A stretch of 64,000 nucleotides of DNA from Bacteroidales bacterium (GCA_012519055.1 JAAYQU010000001.1:1-64000); one strand, 5' to 3'. Positions 51,950 through 62,368 are shown, numbered from the stretch's first letter. Translations and numbers: made by a program. The notes: a model not told the origin generated them from the sequence alone.

Positions 51950-52882
51950 TTAAACAAAAACCTTTACTGCTTTTGGGATAATGCTTATTTCATAAGGCGT
52001 AGAGCCGATGATTTCTCCATCAGTCTCTGCAAAAATTTCTTGTTCAGACTCAATAAGGAATTTCTTAGTTTTGAACATTCTTACTCCTCTAACCTTGCTT
52101 ACGCTCCCATTAAATAATCTTCCAACGTTTATTGCAATTTTAAATTTTGGCATATTTTCGTAAATAGTAACGTCTAACCAACCGTCATCAATTATTGCAT
52201 CAGGAGTTTGGAGCATTCCTCCTCCTGAGTATTTCCCATTACCAATACTTATAGACAAAAACTTCCCTTCAAGAATTTCATCGTTTATGTGAATTTTTAA
52301 ATGCCACGGCTTATAGTTAATAAGGTTTTTGAGCAAACTGAACATATAAGACAATCTTGTTCTCTTCCCTCTTGCTTTCATTTGATTGGTTGCTTTTACT
52401 ACAACAGAGTCAAAGCATAAACCTGCAATATTTATAAAATATGCTTCTTTGTTTTCGGATTCGTCTTTATATCTAATTAAGCCTACATCTTGAAATTTTG
52501 TTTTCTTCTGTTTAAATCTATCTATTGCCTTTTGATAATCGTTGTCAAACTCGTAATATTTAGACCAGTCATTTCCAGTACCCATTTGAATAATGCCTAA
52601 GCTAATATCTTCAGAACTAACTTCATTTTGTTTACAAACGGCATTTATTACTTCGTTTACTGTTCCGTCTCCTCCGACAATTATAAAGTTTCTATGTCCA
52701 ACTTTTATTTGCTCCAGAACAATTTGTTCAGCATGTCCGTTGAATTCAGTAAAAGCAAAATCTAAATCTAAATTGTTTTTATTTATAACTTCTAATATAT
52801 TGGACCATTCGCGTTTGCCTTCTGAATTTCCAGCGTTGGGATTTATTAAAAAGAAATATTTGTTTTCGTAGGTATTATTCAA
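51950..52882 (-). CDS. Diacylglycerol/lipid kinase-like protein, copy A
   Basis: The protein has about 310 residues when started at the TTG at 52882, which matches the start context of copy B (both in ATATTTTGAATA). Motifs are KYFFLINPNAGN, IIVGGDGTVNEVI (GGDGT catalytic loop) and GIIQMGTGNDWSKYY (GTGND). IGNGKYSGGGMLQTPDAIIDDGWLDVTIYE is the usual C-terminal core. Such kinases phosphorylate diacylglycerol, ceramide-like lipids or other lipids. It lies 381 nt from copy B. Confidence 0.85.
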   Translation of the reverse strand: MNNTYENKYFFLINPNAGNSEGKREWSNILEVINKNNLDLDFAFTEFNGHAEQIVLEQIKVGHRNFIIVGGDGTVNEVINAVCKQNEVSSEDISLGIIQMGTGNDWSKYYEFDNDYQKAIDRFKQKKTKFQDVGLIRYKDESENKEAYFINIAGLCFDSVVVKATNQMKARGKRTRLSYMFSLLKNLINYKPWHLKIHINDEILEGKFLSISIGNGKYSGGGMLQTPDAIIDDGWLDVTIYENMPKFKIAINVGRLFNGSVSKVRGVRMFKTKKFLIESEQEIFAETDGEIIGSTPYEISIIPKAVKVFV

Positions 52883-53262
52883 AATATCTGTTTTTAAACT
52901 ATTGGGATTTATTTTTTTAAAGCAACAAAAGTACAAAATTATTATTGCAAAAACACTTAGTTTAGCTAAAACAGTGAAACTGAAAAGATTAGTAAGATTT
53001 TATAATAACTAAAAAACAATTTGATGATGGCAAATTATTAACACCAGTCAAAAAAATGTGACTAAAGATAATTCTCAAAAGAGATATTTCCATAAAATTA
53101 AAGTACATCAATGTTGTACCTGTAAAAACAACTAGGAAAGTATAAATTGGGTTTTAGTCCCCAAAAACCTGATGATTATGATTTCTCTTTTTCCGTTGAA
53201 ACGAAAAAGTATTGATGTTAAATAAAAATACTATTTAGAGCTTTTCAAAATGTATATAATTT
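52883..53262. other. Gap between the two lipid kinase copies
   Basis: No ORF is seen in these 380 bases. TACTTTTG on the minus strand (52926-52933) is a good -7 box for copy A, with no well-placed -33 box. The rest is AT-rich without a repeat that I recognise. Confidence 0.5.
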
Positions 53263-54192
53263 TTACACAAAAACTTTTACCGCATTTGGGATAATGCTTA
53301 TATCATAAGGAGCAGAGCCAATAATTTCGCCATCGGTTTGGGCAAAAACATCTTGCCCAGATTCTACAAGTATTTTTTTAGTTTTAAACATTTTAGCCCC
53401 CTTAACCTTGCTTATGGTCCCATTGTATAGTCTCCTGATGTTTAATACAATTCTACACTTTGGCATGTTTTCATAAATAGTAACATGTAACCAACCGTCA
53501 TCAATTATTGCGTCGGGAGTTTGCAGCATTCCTCCTCCTGAATATTTTCCATTACCAATACTCATAGACAAAAATCTTCCTTCGAGAATTTTATCATTTA
53601 TTTGGACTTTTAAATGCCACGGCTTATAACTAATAAGACTCTTTAACAAATTAATCATGTAGGACAGACTTGTTCTCTTCCCTCTTACTTTCATTTGGTT
53701 GGTTGATTTTGTTACAACAGAATCGAAACACAAACCTGCTATATTTATAAAGTATGCTTCCTTGTTTTTTCCTTCATCCTTGTATCTAACTAAACCTACA
53801 TCTTGAAATTTTGTATTTTTTTGTTTAAATCTGTCTATCGCTTTTTGATAATCGTTATCAAACCCATAATATTTAGACCAATCGTTTCCCTTACCAATTT
53901 GAATAATACCTAAGCTAATATCTTTAGAACTAACTTCATTTTGTTTACAAATGGCATTTATCACTTCATTTAATGTTCCATCCCCTCCTACAACTATAAA
54001 GTTTTTGTGTCCAGCTTTTATTTGTTCTGAAACAACTTGTTCTGCATGTCCATTGATTCTAGTGACAGCAAAATCAAAGTCTAAATTATTATTATTTATA
54101 ACTTCTAAAATGTTAAACCATTCAAGTTCGGCTTCTGAGTTGCCGGCATATGGGTTTACAAGAAAAAAATATTTATCTTCGTAAGTATTCAA
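53263..54192 (-). CDS. Diacylglycerol/lipid kinase-like protein, copy B
   Basis: This 309-residue protein is about 80% identical to copy A by eye and starts at a TTG in the same context. GGDGTLNEVI is intact, but the second motif reads GIIQIGKGNDWSKYY: the conserved Thr of GTGND is Lys (codon AAG). The C-terminal ends (DGEIIGSAPYDISIIPNAVKVFV) match copy A closely. Copy A has the standard motif, so copy B has probably shifted or lost activity. The pair is a tandem duplication. Confidence 0.85.
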   Translation of the reverse strand: MNTYEDKYFFLVNPYAGNSEAELEWFNILEVINNNNLDFDFAVTRINGHAEQVVSEQIKAGHKNFIVVGGDGTLNEVINAICKQNEVSSKDISLGIIQIGKGNDWSKYYGFDNDYQKAIDRFKQKNTKFQDVGLVRYKDEGKNKEAYFINIAGLCFDSVVTKSTNQMKVRGKRTSLSYMINLLKSLISYKPWHLKVQINDKILEGRFLSMSIGNGKYSGGGMLQTPDAIIDDGWLHVTIYENMPKCRIVLNIRRLYNGTISKVKGAKMFKTKKILVESGQDVFAQTDGEIIGSAPYDISIIPNAVKVFV

Positions 54193-54273
54193 AATATTTA
54201 TTTTTTAATAATTAATTCTAAATTTTTCAACTTAAAGGTAAGTGTAATCAGTGGTTTTTACTAAATTTCTAAT

Positions 54274-55608
54274 TTAAGTAACTATTCCTATAAGTGTTGC
54301 TGATGAAGCAGAAACTATTTTTACTTTAACAAGGTTACCAATTTTTGTGCCATTATTCGGAAATACCACAACCTTGTTTTGAGATGTCCTTCCAAACATA
54401 TCTTTATCAGACTTTTTTGAATATCCCTCCACAAGAACTTCGAAGGTTTTTCCTACTTCGGCTTGGTTCCGTTTTTGGGATATTTTGTTTTGCAGATCTA
54501 TTATCTCTGTCAAACGCTTTATTTTAATATCTTCGGGCACATCATCGGGTAGTTTTTTTGCGGCATAAGTTCCGGGTCGCTCGCTATATTTAAACATAAA
54601 CGCCGAATCGAACTCAACTTCACGTAAAAGCTCCAATGTTTGCAGAAAATCTTGTTCTGTTTCGCCTGAAAATCCACAAAAAACGTCTGTTGTAAGACCA
54701 CAATTGGGAATTAGAGTACGAATCTTTTTCACTCTCTCTAAATAATACTCACGTGTATATTTACGGTTCATTCGCTCCAAAACAGCATTGCTTCCAGCCT
54801 GAACGGGCAAATGTATATGTTTGCAAACATTGTTATATCGGGCAATAACCTCTATCAACTCATCTGATATATCTTTAGGATGGGATGTTGTAAACCTAAC
54901 ACGTAAATTTGGGTTAATTTTTGCAATCATCTCCACGAGTTTGGGGAAATTAATTTCTTTATCCTCTTCTATCCAATTGTAACTGTTTACGTTTTGCCCC
55001 AAAAGAGTAACCTCACGGTAACCCTTGTCAATCAACGACTTAATCTCATTGATAATATCTTTAGGATTGCGACTTCGCTCCCTGCCACGTGTATATGGAA
55101 CAATGCAATATGTACAAAAATTATTACACCCACGCATAATGCTTACAAAACCGCTAATAGAATCGTCTGCAACTCTTTCAGGAACGATACCTGAGTAGGT
55201 TTCAACTTCACTCTGTTCAATATCAATACCTTTTGAACCAGAAATAGCTCTGTCGAGCAGCATAGGCATGTCGCGATACGAGTCGGGACCTGCAACAATA
55301 TCAACAGCTTGATGTTCTATCAACTCCTGACCTACTCGCTTAGCCATGCAACCAATAACACCAACTTTGACATTAGGTTTTCGTCTTTTGTAACCTTTGA
55401 AAAAATCCAGCCTATTCCAAACTCGCTGCTCTGCGTTATCGCGGACACTACAAGTGTTTATTAATACAAGATCGGCATTGTTAACATCATCGGTGAGTTC
55501 GTATCCCTGAGCAACTAATATCGCCGCAACAACCTCACTATCAGCTATATTCATCTGACAACCATAAGTTTCTATAAATAGTTGCGGCTTTCTTATTTTA
55601 AAACTCAT
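54274..55608 (-). CDS. miaB: tRNA-2-methylthio-N6-dimethylallyladenosine synthase
   Basis: The 444-residue methylthiotransferase has the N-terminal cluster Cys residues (ETYGCQMNIADSE, INTCSVRDNAEQRV, VGVIGCMAKR). Its radical SAM triad is in SIMRGCNNFCTYCIVPYTRG, and a TRAM domain ends it. The order RGRERSR and NVNSYNW distinguishes MiaB from MtaB and RimO. It methylthiolates i6A37 in tRNAs that read UNN codons. Confidence 0.96.
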   Translation of the reverse strand: MSFKIRKPQLFIETYGCQMNIADSEVVAAILVAQGYELTDDVNNADLVLINTCSVRDNAEQRVWNRLDFFKGYKRRKPNVKVGVIGCMAKRVGQELIEHQAVDIVAGPDSYRDMPMLLDRAISGSKGIDIEQSEVETYSGIVPERVADDSISGFVSIMRGCNNFCTYCIVPYTRGRERSRNPKDIINEIKSLIDKGYREVTLLGQNVNSYNWIEEDKEINFPKLVEMIAKINPNLRVRFTTSHPKDISDELIEVIARYNNVCKHIHLPVQAGSNAVLERMNRKYTREYYLERVKKIRTLIPNCGLTTDVFCGFSGETEQDFLQTLELLREVEFDSAFMFKYSERPGTYAAKKLPDDVPEDIKIKRLTEIIDLQNKISQKRNQAEVGKTFEVLVEGYSKKSDKDMFGRTSQNKVVVFPNNGTKIGNLVKVKIVSASSATLIGIVT

Positions 55609-55676
55609 TTTAAATATCTTGGTTAAAAATTAACAACTTTAGAGCTCTTTATGATGTTTCACAAAATTCACATAAA

Positions 55677-56303
55677 TCAAAATTCTATTTTCAACTGATT
55701 GTCTAACAATTTGAAACTCCTACGATGGTATTTGGTTATGCCATACTGCTTGATTGCCTCGCGATGTTTGACGGTTGGATATCCTTTGTTTTTATTCCAC
55801 AAATATTCGGGGTATTCCAAAGCGATTTTATCCATAAATCTGTCTCGGGCTGTTTTTGCCAGGATTGAAGCTGCAGCAATGCTTTTAAACTGTGCATCAC
55901 CTTTAACAATGGTTTTGTATTTTACCTCTCCATACGGTTTAAATCGGTTGCCATCAACAATAATAAATTCAGGTCTAATCTTCAGCATATCTAGCGCACG
56001 GTGCATACACAAGATAGATGCATTTAAAATGTTTATTTTATCGATTGTTTCGCGGTCAACAAATGCTACGGCGTAATCAATTGCATTTTGTTCAATAAAA
56101 ACACGTACTTCCTCTCGTTCCTTGTGAGAGAGTTGTTTCGAGTCATTTAGAAAAGGATGGTCAAAGTTATTTGAAATTATTACAGCCGCTGCAACTACAG
56201 GACCTGCCAGACAGCCCCGACCGGCTTCATCGCATCCAACTTCAAACTTAAACCCTGAATAGTTTTCTTTTAATATGCTGTTTCCTTGACGTATTGTTGA
56301 CAT
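55677..56303 (-). CDS. rnhB: Ribonuclease HII
   Basis: The 208-residue enzyme shows EVGCDEAGRGCLAGPVVAAAVI with the catalytic Asp-Glu pair, LNDSKQLSHKERE, IIVDGNRF and a C-terminal YPTVKHREAIKQYG. It removes ribonucleotides from DNA and RNA primers. It sits 21 nt after the secreted protein gene at 56324. Confidence 0.95.
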   Translation of the reverse strand: MSTIRQGNSILKENYSGFKFEVGCDEAGRGCLAGPVVAAAVIISNNFDHPFLNDSKQLSHKEREEVRVFIEQNAIDYAVAFVDRETIDKINILNASILCMHRALDMLKIRPEFIIVDGNRFKPYGEVKYKTIVKGDAQFKSIAAASILAKTARDRFMDKIALEYPEYLWNKNKGYPTVKHREAIKQYGITKYHRRSFKLLDNQLKIEF

Positions 56304-56323
56304 TTAAGACAACTTACAACCAC

Positions 56324-57298
56324 CTATTTATCCATATCCGCAGGAACTACAAGCCGTAATTCTCCTTTTGTAATCGAACCTGCTGTAATTAGAGTTTTGA
56401 ACTCATCTTCGCTAATCGTTATCGACTTTGTTTTATTTCTCTCGTATTCAAATGTTGCAGATAACCAATTGTTTATTAATATCTCGTATTCAGCATATTT
56501 CGCATATTTATAACGTTTCAAGTCGTCAATAGTGCGTTTATTAAGTATGATATCGACATAACTTATCGGACCTTTAGGTTTCGATGGCTTATTTTGTGCA
56601 ATTGATTGCTCTATTTTTTTTACCTCTACCGGATCTTCAGGCATTTGATCCGGATCTGCCATATTAAGCTCTTTTTCAGTAACCTCATCTCCATCTTCTT
56701 CAACTAAAAAGTTTGGAGTTCTAGCCCTCTCGGCCTCAATTAGATCCTTACTTTTTAATATAAGTATTGAGTTTAAATAATTGTCTGGACGGTATATAAT
56801 GTAATGGTTATTTTCTGTATAAGACTCAGTTGTATATTGCCTCGGCTCAATTTTCTTACAACCAATTGGTGTTGCATTACAATTTACTTCTTCAACTTCC
56901 TTAGTCTTGATATTGATTTTTTTAAACTTATTTCTAAAAATATCGGTATTTGCATAAAAAAATTCACCTTCTGGATCAAAAGTACTGTTATACAACTCTA
57001 TACGATTGTCATCCAAACGTAAGGAGACCAACTCTTCCCAAGTATAAAGTTTATAAACCTTTAAATAGGTATGTGAGGCTTTTTCAGCTCTGAAAGTTGC
57101 TACAAAATAGTTGTTGTATTTATCAACCATTATTTCAAGCACACTGCTTCTCTTATGTCTGGGTCCTACTATTCTTTTTTCGAATCTATACTTCTCTATT
57201 TTTTCCTCTCTCTCTGTTTTAACCTGTGATTTGGCACTAAAGGCAACGCCACACACTAACAAAACAACAAGAAAAATATTATTTATAGCTTTTTTCAT
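56324..57298 (-). CDS. Secreted hypothetical protein
   Basis: The 324-residue protein has a signal peptide (about 1-24, ending AFSAKSQ). The N-terminal half is beta-rich (SSVLEIMVDKYNNYFVATFRAEKASHTYLKVYKLYTWEELVSL), followed by an acidic stretch (EEDGDEVTEKELNMADPDQMPEDP) and a helical C-terminal part. I do not recognise a family. It lies between rnhB and glyS. Confidence 0.6.
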   Translation of the reverse strand: MKKAINNIFLVVLLVCGVAFSAKSQVKTEREEKIEKYRFEKRIVGPRHKRSSVLEIMVDKYNNYFVATFRAEKASHTYLKVYKLYTWEELVSLRLDDNRIELYNSTFDPEGEFFYANTDIFRNKFKKINIKTKEVEEVNCNATPIGCKKIEPRQYTTESYTENNHYIIYRPDNYLNSILILKSKDLIEAERARTPNFLVEEDGDEVTEKELNMADPDQMPEDPVEVKKIEQSIAQNKPSKPKGPISYVDIILNKRTIDDLKRYKYAKYAEYEILINNWLSATFEYERNKTKSITISEDEFKTLITAGSITKGELRLVVPADMDK

Positions 57299-57368
57299 AT
57301 GTCTATAATTTTTTCAGTTTAGGGTCACAATTAACAATGTGCAATTAAGTCAAAAAGAGACCTCAAAT

Positions 57369-58928
57369 TTATAATAAATTATCTAATCTACGCAATAATT
57401 TACTCATTGAAACCTTACTATCAACTATTTCAGTCAGCTTATCAATCGGGATACGTTCTTGCTTCATTGTATCGCGATCACGTAAAGTGACTGTGTTAGT
57501 ATCTAATGTCTCATGATCGATTGTTATGCAATATGGCGTTCCAATAGCATCGTGGCGACGATATCTTTTACCTATGCTGTCTTTCTCATCGTATTGACAA
57601 ACAAAGTCATATTTCAAATTATTAAATATTTCTGCTGCTTTTTCTGGTAATCCATCTTTGTTTACTAATGGGAAAACTGCGACTTTCACAGGTGCGAGCG
57701 GGGCAGGTATTTGCAACACAATTCGCGTATCTGATTTTCCTTCGCTTTCAAGAACCTCTTCTTTATAAGCGGCTGACAATATCAACAAAAACATTCTATC
57801 TAGCCCTATTGATGTCTCTACAACATACGGCACATAACTTGTATTTGTTTCATTATCATAATATTGCAACTTCTTACCTGAAAACTCTTGGTGTTGTTTC
57901 AAATCAAAATCGGTACGAGAATGTATTCCCTCAACCTCTTTGAAACCTATTGGGAATTCAAACTCTATGTCAGTTGCTGCGTTTGCATAGTGTGCAAGCT
58001 TTTCGTGATCGTGATATCTAAATCTACTTTCGTCAATACCCAAGTTTTGATGCCATGCCATACGTGCTTTTTTCCAGTACTCAAACCATTTGATCTCCTC
58101 GCCCGGCTTGACAAAAAACTGCATCTCCATTTGTTCAAACTCACGCATACGGAAAATAAACTGGCGTGCAACAATTTCATTACGAAATGCTTTACCAACC
58201 TGAGCTATCCCAAAAGGCAGACGCATACGTCCTGTTTTAGCAACATTCAGGTAGTTAACAAAAATGCCTTGAGCCGTTTCAGGTCTTAAATAAATTGTGT
58301 TTGCATCATCGCTAACTGAGCCTAATTTGGTTTCAAACATTAAGTTAAACTGGCGTACATCTGTCCAATTACGTGAACCACTTACAGGGCAGACGATTTG
58401 TAAATCTTCTATCAGCTTTTTAAATCCCTCTAAATCGTCTTTGTTTTGAACATCAGCCAAACGTTGTTGAATATTTTTGACTTCAGCCGAATAACCTAAA
58501 ACACGTTGATTTGTTGTAACAAACTGTTCGCGATCGAAGCTGTCTCCAAAACGCTTTTGTGCTTTAGTTATCTCTCTATTAATCTTATCTTCAATTTTTT
58601 GAATATGTTCTTCGACTAAAACATCGGCACGATATCGTTTTTTTGAATCCTTATTATCAATCAACGGATCATTGAATGCTCCAACATGACCGGAAGCTTT
58701 CCAAATGGTTGGATGCATAAATATTGCTGAATCAATTCCAACAATGTTTTCATTAAGCATGGTCATTGTTTTCCACCAATATTCACGAATGTTAGATTTT
58801 AAAGCTACACCGTTTTGTCCATAGTCATAAACTGCGCTTAACCCGTCATAAATCTCACTCGACTGAAACACAAACCCGTACTCTTTCGAGTGGGCTATAA
58901 TCTTCTTAAATAAATCTTCCTGTATCAT
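57369..58928 (-). CDS. glyS: Glycyl-tRNA synthetase (dimeric alpha2 type)
   Basis: The 519-residue class II synthetase shows YGFVFQSSEIYDGLSAVYDYGQNGVALKSNI, the class II motif 2 region GKAFRNEIVARQFIFRMREFEQME, and motif 3 in SIGLDRMFLLIL. It is the eukaryote/archaea-like homodimer found in Bacteroidota, not the alpha2beta2 form. An anticodon-binding domain ends it. The start codon ATG at 58928 begins MIQEDLFKK. Confidence 0.95.
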   Translation of the reverse strand: MIQEDLFKKIIAHSKEYGFVFQSSEIYDGLSAVYDYGQNGVALKSNIREYWWKTMTMLNENIVGIDSAIFMHPTIWKASGHVGAFNDPLIDNKDSKKRYRADVLVEEHIQKIEDKINREITKAQKRFGDSFDREQFVTTNQRVLGYSAEVKNIQQRLADVQNKDDLEGFKKLIEDLQIVCPVSGSRNWTDVRQFNLMFETKLGSVSDDANTIYLRPETAQGIFVNYLNVAKTGRMRLPFGIAQVGKAFRNEIVARQFIFRMREFEQMEMQFFVKPGEEIKWFEYWKKARMAWHQNLGIDESRFRYHDHEKLAHYANAATDIEFEFPIGFKEVEGIHSRTDFDLKQHQEFSGKKLQYYDNETNTSYVPYVVETSIGLDRMFLLILSAAYKEEVLESEGKSDTRIVLQIPAPLAPVKVAVFPLVNKDGLPEKAAEIFNNLKYDFVCQYDEKDSIGKRYRRHDAIGTPYCITIDHETLDTNTVTLRDRDTMKQERIPIDKLTEIVDSKVSMSKLLRRLDNLL

Positions 58929-59245
58929 TGTTATTTTTAAGCTTTTAAAATCGAGTGCAAAAATAAACTAAAATTTATGTTTAATTGCAAAATAACGCCG
59001 AATATACAATTATAGTACCTACATATCACACTGTTTTTGATAAATAACATATCATTAAGAAAAGATAAAGCAGAATTAAAGTCAGGTTTTCGAGTGTAAA
59101 GTTTAGGTTGGCATGTTCGTTGTAGCAGTCCAAAAACAGTTATTGATTTTTATAAAAGTACTCCTTTTGTTGTCTATAAAAATTCTGTAACTTGCAACGT
59201 TTTTTTTAATTTATAAATATAATAAATCAAAAGTTTTTTAACAAT
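58929..59245. other. Divergent promoter region of glyS and the S9 peptidase
   Basis: No ORF is seen. For glyS, the minus strand reads TATTTTTG (58958-58965) with a TTTG-like element about 22 nt further up (58988-58991). For the S9 gene, TTTG (59166-59169), 18 nt, TAACTTGC (59188-59195) is one base off the consensus. Confidence 0.5.
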
Positions 59246-61372
59246 ATGACAATGAGAAAGTTAATTTTTATTTTGCCGGTATTGCTTATTGCGGTATCGT
59301 GCGCTGACAAAGCAAAAGAGAAAATCGTGTATCCCGAAACCGCAAAAGTTGATACGGTTGACATCTATTTTGGGCATGAAGTTGCTGACCCTTATCGTTG
59401 GCTTGAAGATGACAACTCGGAACAAACCAAAAACTGGGTAAATGCACAAAACGAAGTGACCCAAAACTATTTGTCTAAAATCCCATTTCGCGATTACATT
59501 AAAAACCGATTGACTGAACTTTGGGACTATCCACGTAATTCTGCTCCATTTAAAAAAGGTGGTTACTATTTTATTTTCAAAAATGACGGATTACAAAATC
59601 AAAGTGTAGCTTATTATACACGTTCACTTGACGAAGAACCGAAAGTTTTGCTCGACCCAAATCTTTTAAGCGATGATGGCACTGTTTCGTTGACTGAATT
59701 CTCGGTATCAGAATGCGGAAAATATTTAGCATATGGAATTTCAAGAGGAGGCTCAGACTGGAATGAGTTTTTTGTAAAAGATATTGAGACAGGAGAAGAT
59801 TTAAAAGAGGATCATATCCAATGGGTAAAATTCTCAGGTGTCACATGGTACAAAAATGGATTTTATTACTCACAATATCCTGAACCAAAAGCAGGAGATG
59901 AACTTAAAGGTGTTAATGAAAACAATAAAGTTTACTATCACGAGATTGGTACTCCACAGTCGAAAGATAAATTGATTTACGAAGATACAAAAAATCCAAA
60001 CTGGAGTTTTTATGTAGACATTACTGAAGATATGAAATATATGGGTATATCAGTAACCGAATCCACCACAGGCAATGCTTTATATATCAGAGACATAAAA
60101 ACACAAAAGCAAACTGTTTTGGTTGACAATTTTGAATCGTCCTATTATATAGTTGACCATATCAACGGTAAACTCTTGATTATGACCAATAATAATGCAC
60201 CAAAATATAAGATTGTAGCTGTTGATCCACATAACCCAGAACGTGAAAACTGGGTTGATTTTATACCTGAGGCAGAAGGTGTATTAAATGGCATTTCATT
60301 AGTTGGTGGCAAAATAATTGCTTCTTATATGGAAGATGCACACTCTAAAATTCGCATTTTCGATTTATCTGGTAAATATCTATACGACATAGACAACCAA
60401 GAAGTTGGAAGCATTGGCGGTTTTAGTGGAAAAATAGAAGATAACGAAACTTTCTATACCGTAACATCATTTACAACCCCTGCAACCATATACAGATATG
60501 ATGTAGCCTCTAATAAATCAGAACTATATGAAAGTTCAGCTGTTGATTTTGATGCTTCAAAATATGAGACAAAACAGATTTTTTATACAAGCAAAGATGG
60601 AACAAAAGTCCCGATGTTTATTGTACACAAGAAAGGTCTTAAGTTAGATGGGAACCGTCCTACCCTACTATACGGTTATGGTGGTTTCAACATCAGTTTA
60701 ACACCTTCTTTCAGCATCACACGACTTATTTGGCTTGAAAATGATGGTGTATTTGCAATGGCTAACACTCGTGGTGGTGGCGAATATGGCGAAACATGGC
60801 ATAAAGCTGGAACAATACTTCAAAAACAAAATGTTTTCGATGATTTTATTGCAGCAGCAGAATATCTAATCGACAACAAATATACAAGCAACAAACGTTT
60901 GGCTATTCAAGGCGGATCCAACGGAGGACTTCTTGTAGGAGCAGTAGCCAACCAACGTCCAGATCTGTTTGCAGTTGCATTCCCAGCAGTCGGAGTTATG
61001 GATATGCTTCGTTATCATAAATTTACAATTGGTCGCTATTGGGCAACTGATTACGGCACAAGCGAAGATAGCGAAGAGATGTTTCTTTATTTGAAAGGAT
61101 ACAGCCCTCTACACAATGTTAATCCTGAAACATATCCGGCAACACTAGTAACTACAGCCGATCACGACGACCGCGTTGTTCCTGCCCACTCATTCAAATA
61201 TATTGCAGCACTGCAAGCCACATACACCGGCAATAATCCTGTTTTAATAAGAATAGACACAAAAGCAGGGCACGGTGCAGGGAAACCAACATCAATGGTT
61301 ATCCAAGAGTATGCTGACCTGTGGGCGTTTGCATTCTATAATATGGATTTTAAACCAGTTAATAACAATTAA
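59246..61372 (+). CDS. Prolyl oligopeptidase (S9A) lipoprotein
   Basis: This 708-residue enzyme has a lipoprotein signal (lipobox AVSC, Cys19). The seven-blade propeller (about 75-425) begins with VADPYRWLEDDNSEQTKNWV, the S9A start. The alpha/beta-hydrolase domain has Ser in GGSNGGLLVGA, Asp in DHDDRVVPAHS and His in KAGHGAG. It cuts short peptides after proline. The start could be M1 or M3 (MTMRKL); both suit. Confidence 0.95.
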   Translation: MTMRKLIFILPVLLIAVSCADKAKEKIVYPETAKVDTVDIYFGHEVADPYRWLEDDNSEQTKNWVNAQNEVTQNYLSKIPFRDYIKNRLTELWDYPRNSAPFKKGGYYFIFKNDGLQNQSVAYYTRSLDEEPKVLLDPNLLSDDGTVSLTEFSVSECGKYLAYGISRGGSDWNEFFVKDIETGEDLKEDHIQWVKFSGVTWYKNGFYYSQYPEPKAGDELKGVNENNKVYYHEIGTPQSKDKLIYEDTKNPNWSFYVDITEDMKYMGISVTESTTGNALYIRDIKTQKQTVLVDNFESSYYIVDHINGKLLIMTNNNAPKYKIVAVDPHNPERENWVDFIPEAEGVLNGISLVGGKIIASYMEDAHSKIRIFDLSGKYLYDIDNQEVGSIGGFSGKIEDNETFYTVTSFTTPATIYRYDVASNKSELYESSAVDFDASKYETKQIFYTSKDGTKVPMFIVHKKGLKLDGNRPTLLYGYGGFNISLTPSFSITRLIWLENDGVFAMANTRGGGEYGETWHKAGTILQKQNVFDDFIAAAEYLIDNKYTSNKRLAIQGGSNGGLLVGAVANQRPDLFAVAFPAVGVMDMLRYHKFTIGRYWATDYGTSEDSEEMFLYLKGYSPLHNVNPETYPATLVTTADHDDRVVPAHSFKYIAALQATYTGNNPVLIRIDTKAGHGAGKPTSMVIQEYADLWAFAFYNMDFKPVNNN

Positions 61373-61392
61373 CAATTACGAATTACGAATGG

Positions 61393-61461
61393 GACACAGA
61401 TAACACGGATTAAACTGATTTGCACGGATAAAAATCTGTGTGAATATGTTACATCTGTGTC
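61393..61461. repeat. Interspersed repeat with double hairpin
   Basis: GACACAGAT (61393-61401) and ATCTGTGTC (61453-61461) pair outside, CACGGAT and ATCTGTG pair inside. The wording (ACACGGATTAAAC, CACGGATAAAAATCTGTG, CATCTGCGTTC) is a common interspersed repeat of Bacteroidota. ACTTTATAAACTTTTAAC repeats follow to 61510. Confidence 0.65.
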
Positions 61462-61578
61462 ATCTGCGTTCTACTAACTTTTAACTTTACTAACTTTATA
61501 AACTTTTAACTATATTTACTATTTTTGGGTTTTATAAGACTAAAGCACCAAAATATAATGTTATATAATAATCGCTAT

Positions 61579-62358
61579 ATGAAATTTTTAGCCATCAACA
61601 AATCAGGATTTAAAGCGTCTATCACCATATTATTAATGGTCTCTATTTTTTTCAATGCGAAATCACAAAGTATAAAAAGAGACTCTCTAACATTAACTAC
61701 ACTATCAGCAAATGTAGGCTTCTGTTACCCAATGGGTGATTTAAATAACAGATACAACTTTTTTGGTCAAGCTGGATCATCTTTTATGATGAAATTCAAA
61801 AACAATATCTCTTTATCAGCAGAGGGTTTAGTACTGTATGGAACTGGCTACAAAGGCGAAGACCCATTAAGATTAATCTTAAACTCAAACGGCACCCTTA
61901 CAAACGAATATGGGCAACCTGCTGAGTTTTCGAGAGGTATGAGAGGAATGCAAATAACCACAAAAGTTGGGTATATTTTCTCAAAATATGCACATAATCC
62001 CAACTCGGGTATTACAGTCTCTTTGGGCGGAGGATTCTTTCAATCGAAATACTGGATTGATCAACGTGGTAACAACATACCACAAATTATGGGTGACTAT
62101 GTAAAAGGTTATGATAGATTGTCGAACGGCTTCGCTTTAACTCAATTTGTTGGCTACACCTATTTTCACAATAAAAACTTTTGGAACTTTTTTATTGGTG
62201 TAGAATTTACCGAAGCTTGGACACAAAACCGTCGCAGCTGGGATTTTACGTTAATGCGTAAAGACGATAGTCGTTACAATGAGTTTATGGCGACAATTAA
62301 AGCTGGATGGATAATTTCGTTTATCAAACGAGAAGCCGAAGATATTTATTATTACTAA
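61579..62358 (+). CDS. Putative outer-membrane beta-barrel protein
   Basis: I start at the ATG at 61579 (MKFLAINKSGFKASITILLM), which puts a signal peptide ending near AKSQS first; ATG 61558 is an alternative. The protein has about 259 residues, with strands such as LSANVGFCYPMGDLNNRYNFFGQ, KFKNNISLSAEGLVLYGTGY, GITVSLGGGFFQSKYWI and a last strand ATIKAGWIISFI. No family name is given. It lies 10 nt before waaA, so the two are probably co-transcribed. Confidence 0.65.
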   Translation: MKFLAINKSGFKASITILLMVSIFFNAKSQSIKRDSLTLTTLSANVGFCYPMGDLNNRYNFFGQAGSSFMMKFKNNISLSAEGLVLYGTGYKGEDPLRLILNSNGTLTNEYGQPAEFSRGMRGMQITTKVGYIFSKYAHNPNSGITVSLGGGFFQSKYWIDQRGNNIPQIMGDYVKGYDRLSNGFALTQFVGYTYFHNKNFWNFFIGVEFTEAWTQNRRSWDFTLMRKDDSRYNEFMATIKAGWIISFIKREAEDIYYY

Positions 62359-62368
62359 AATTCTGATA

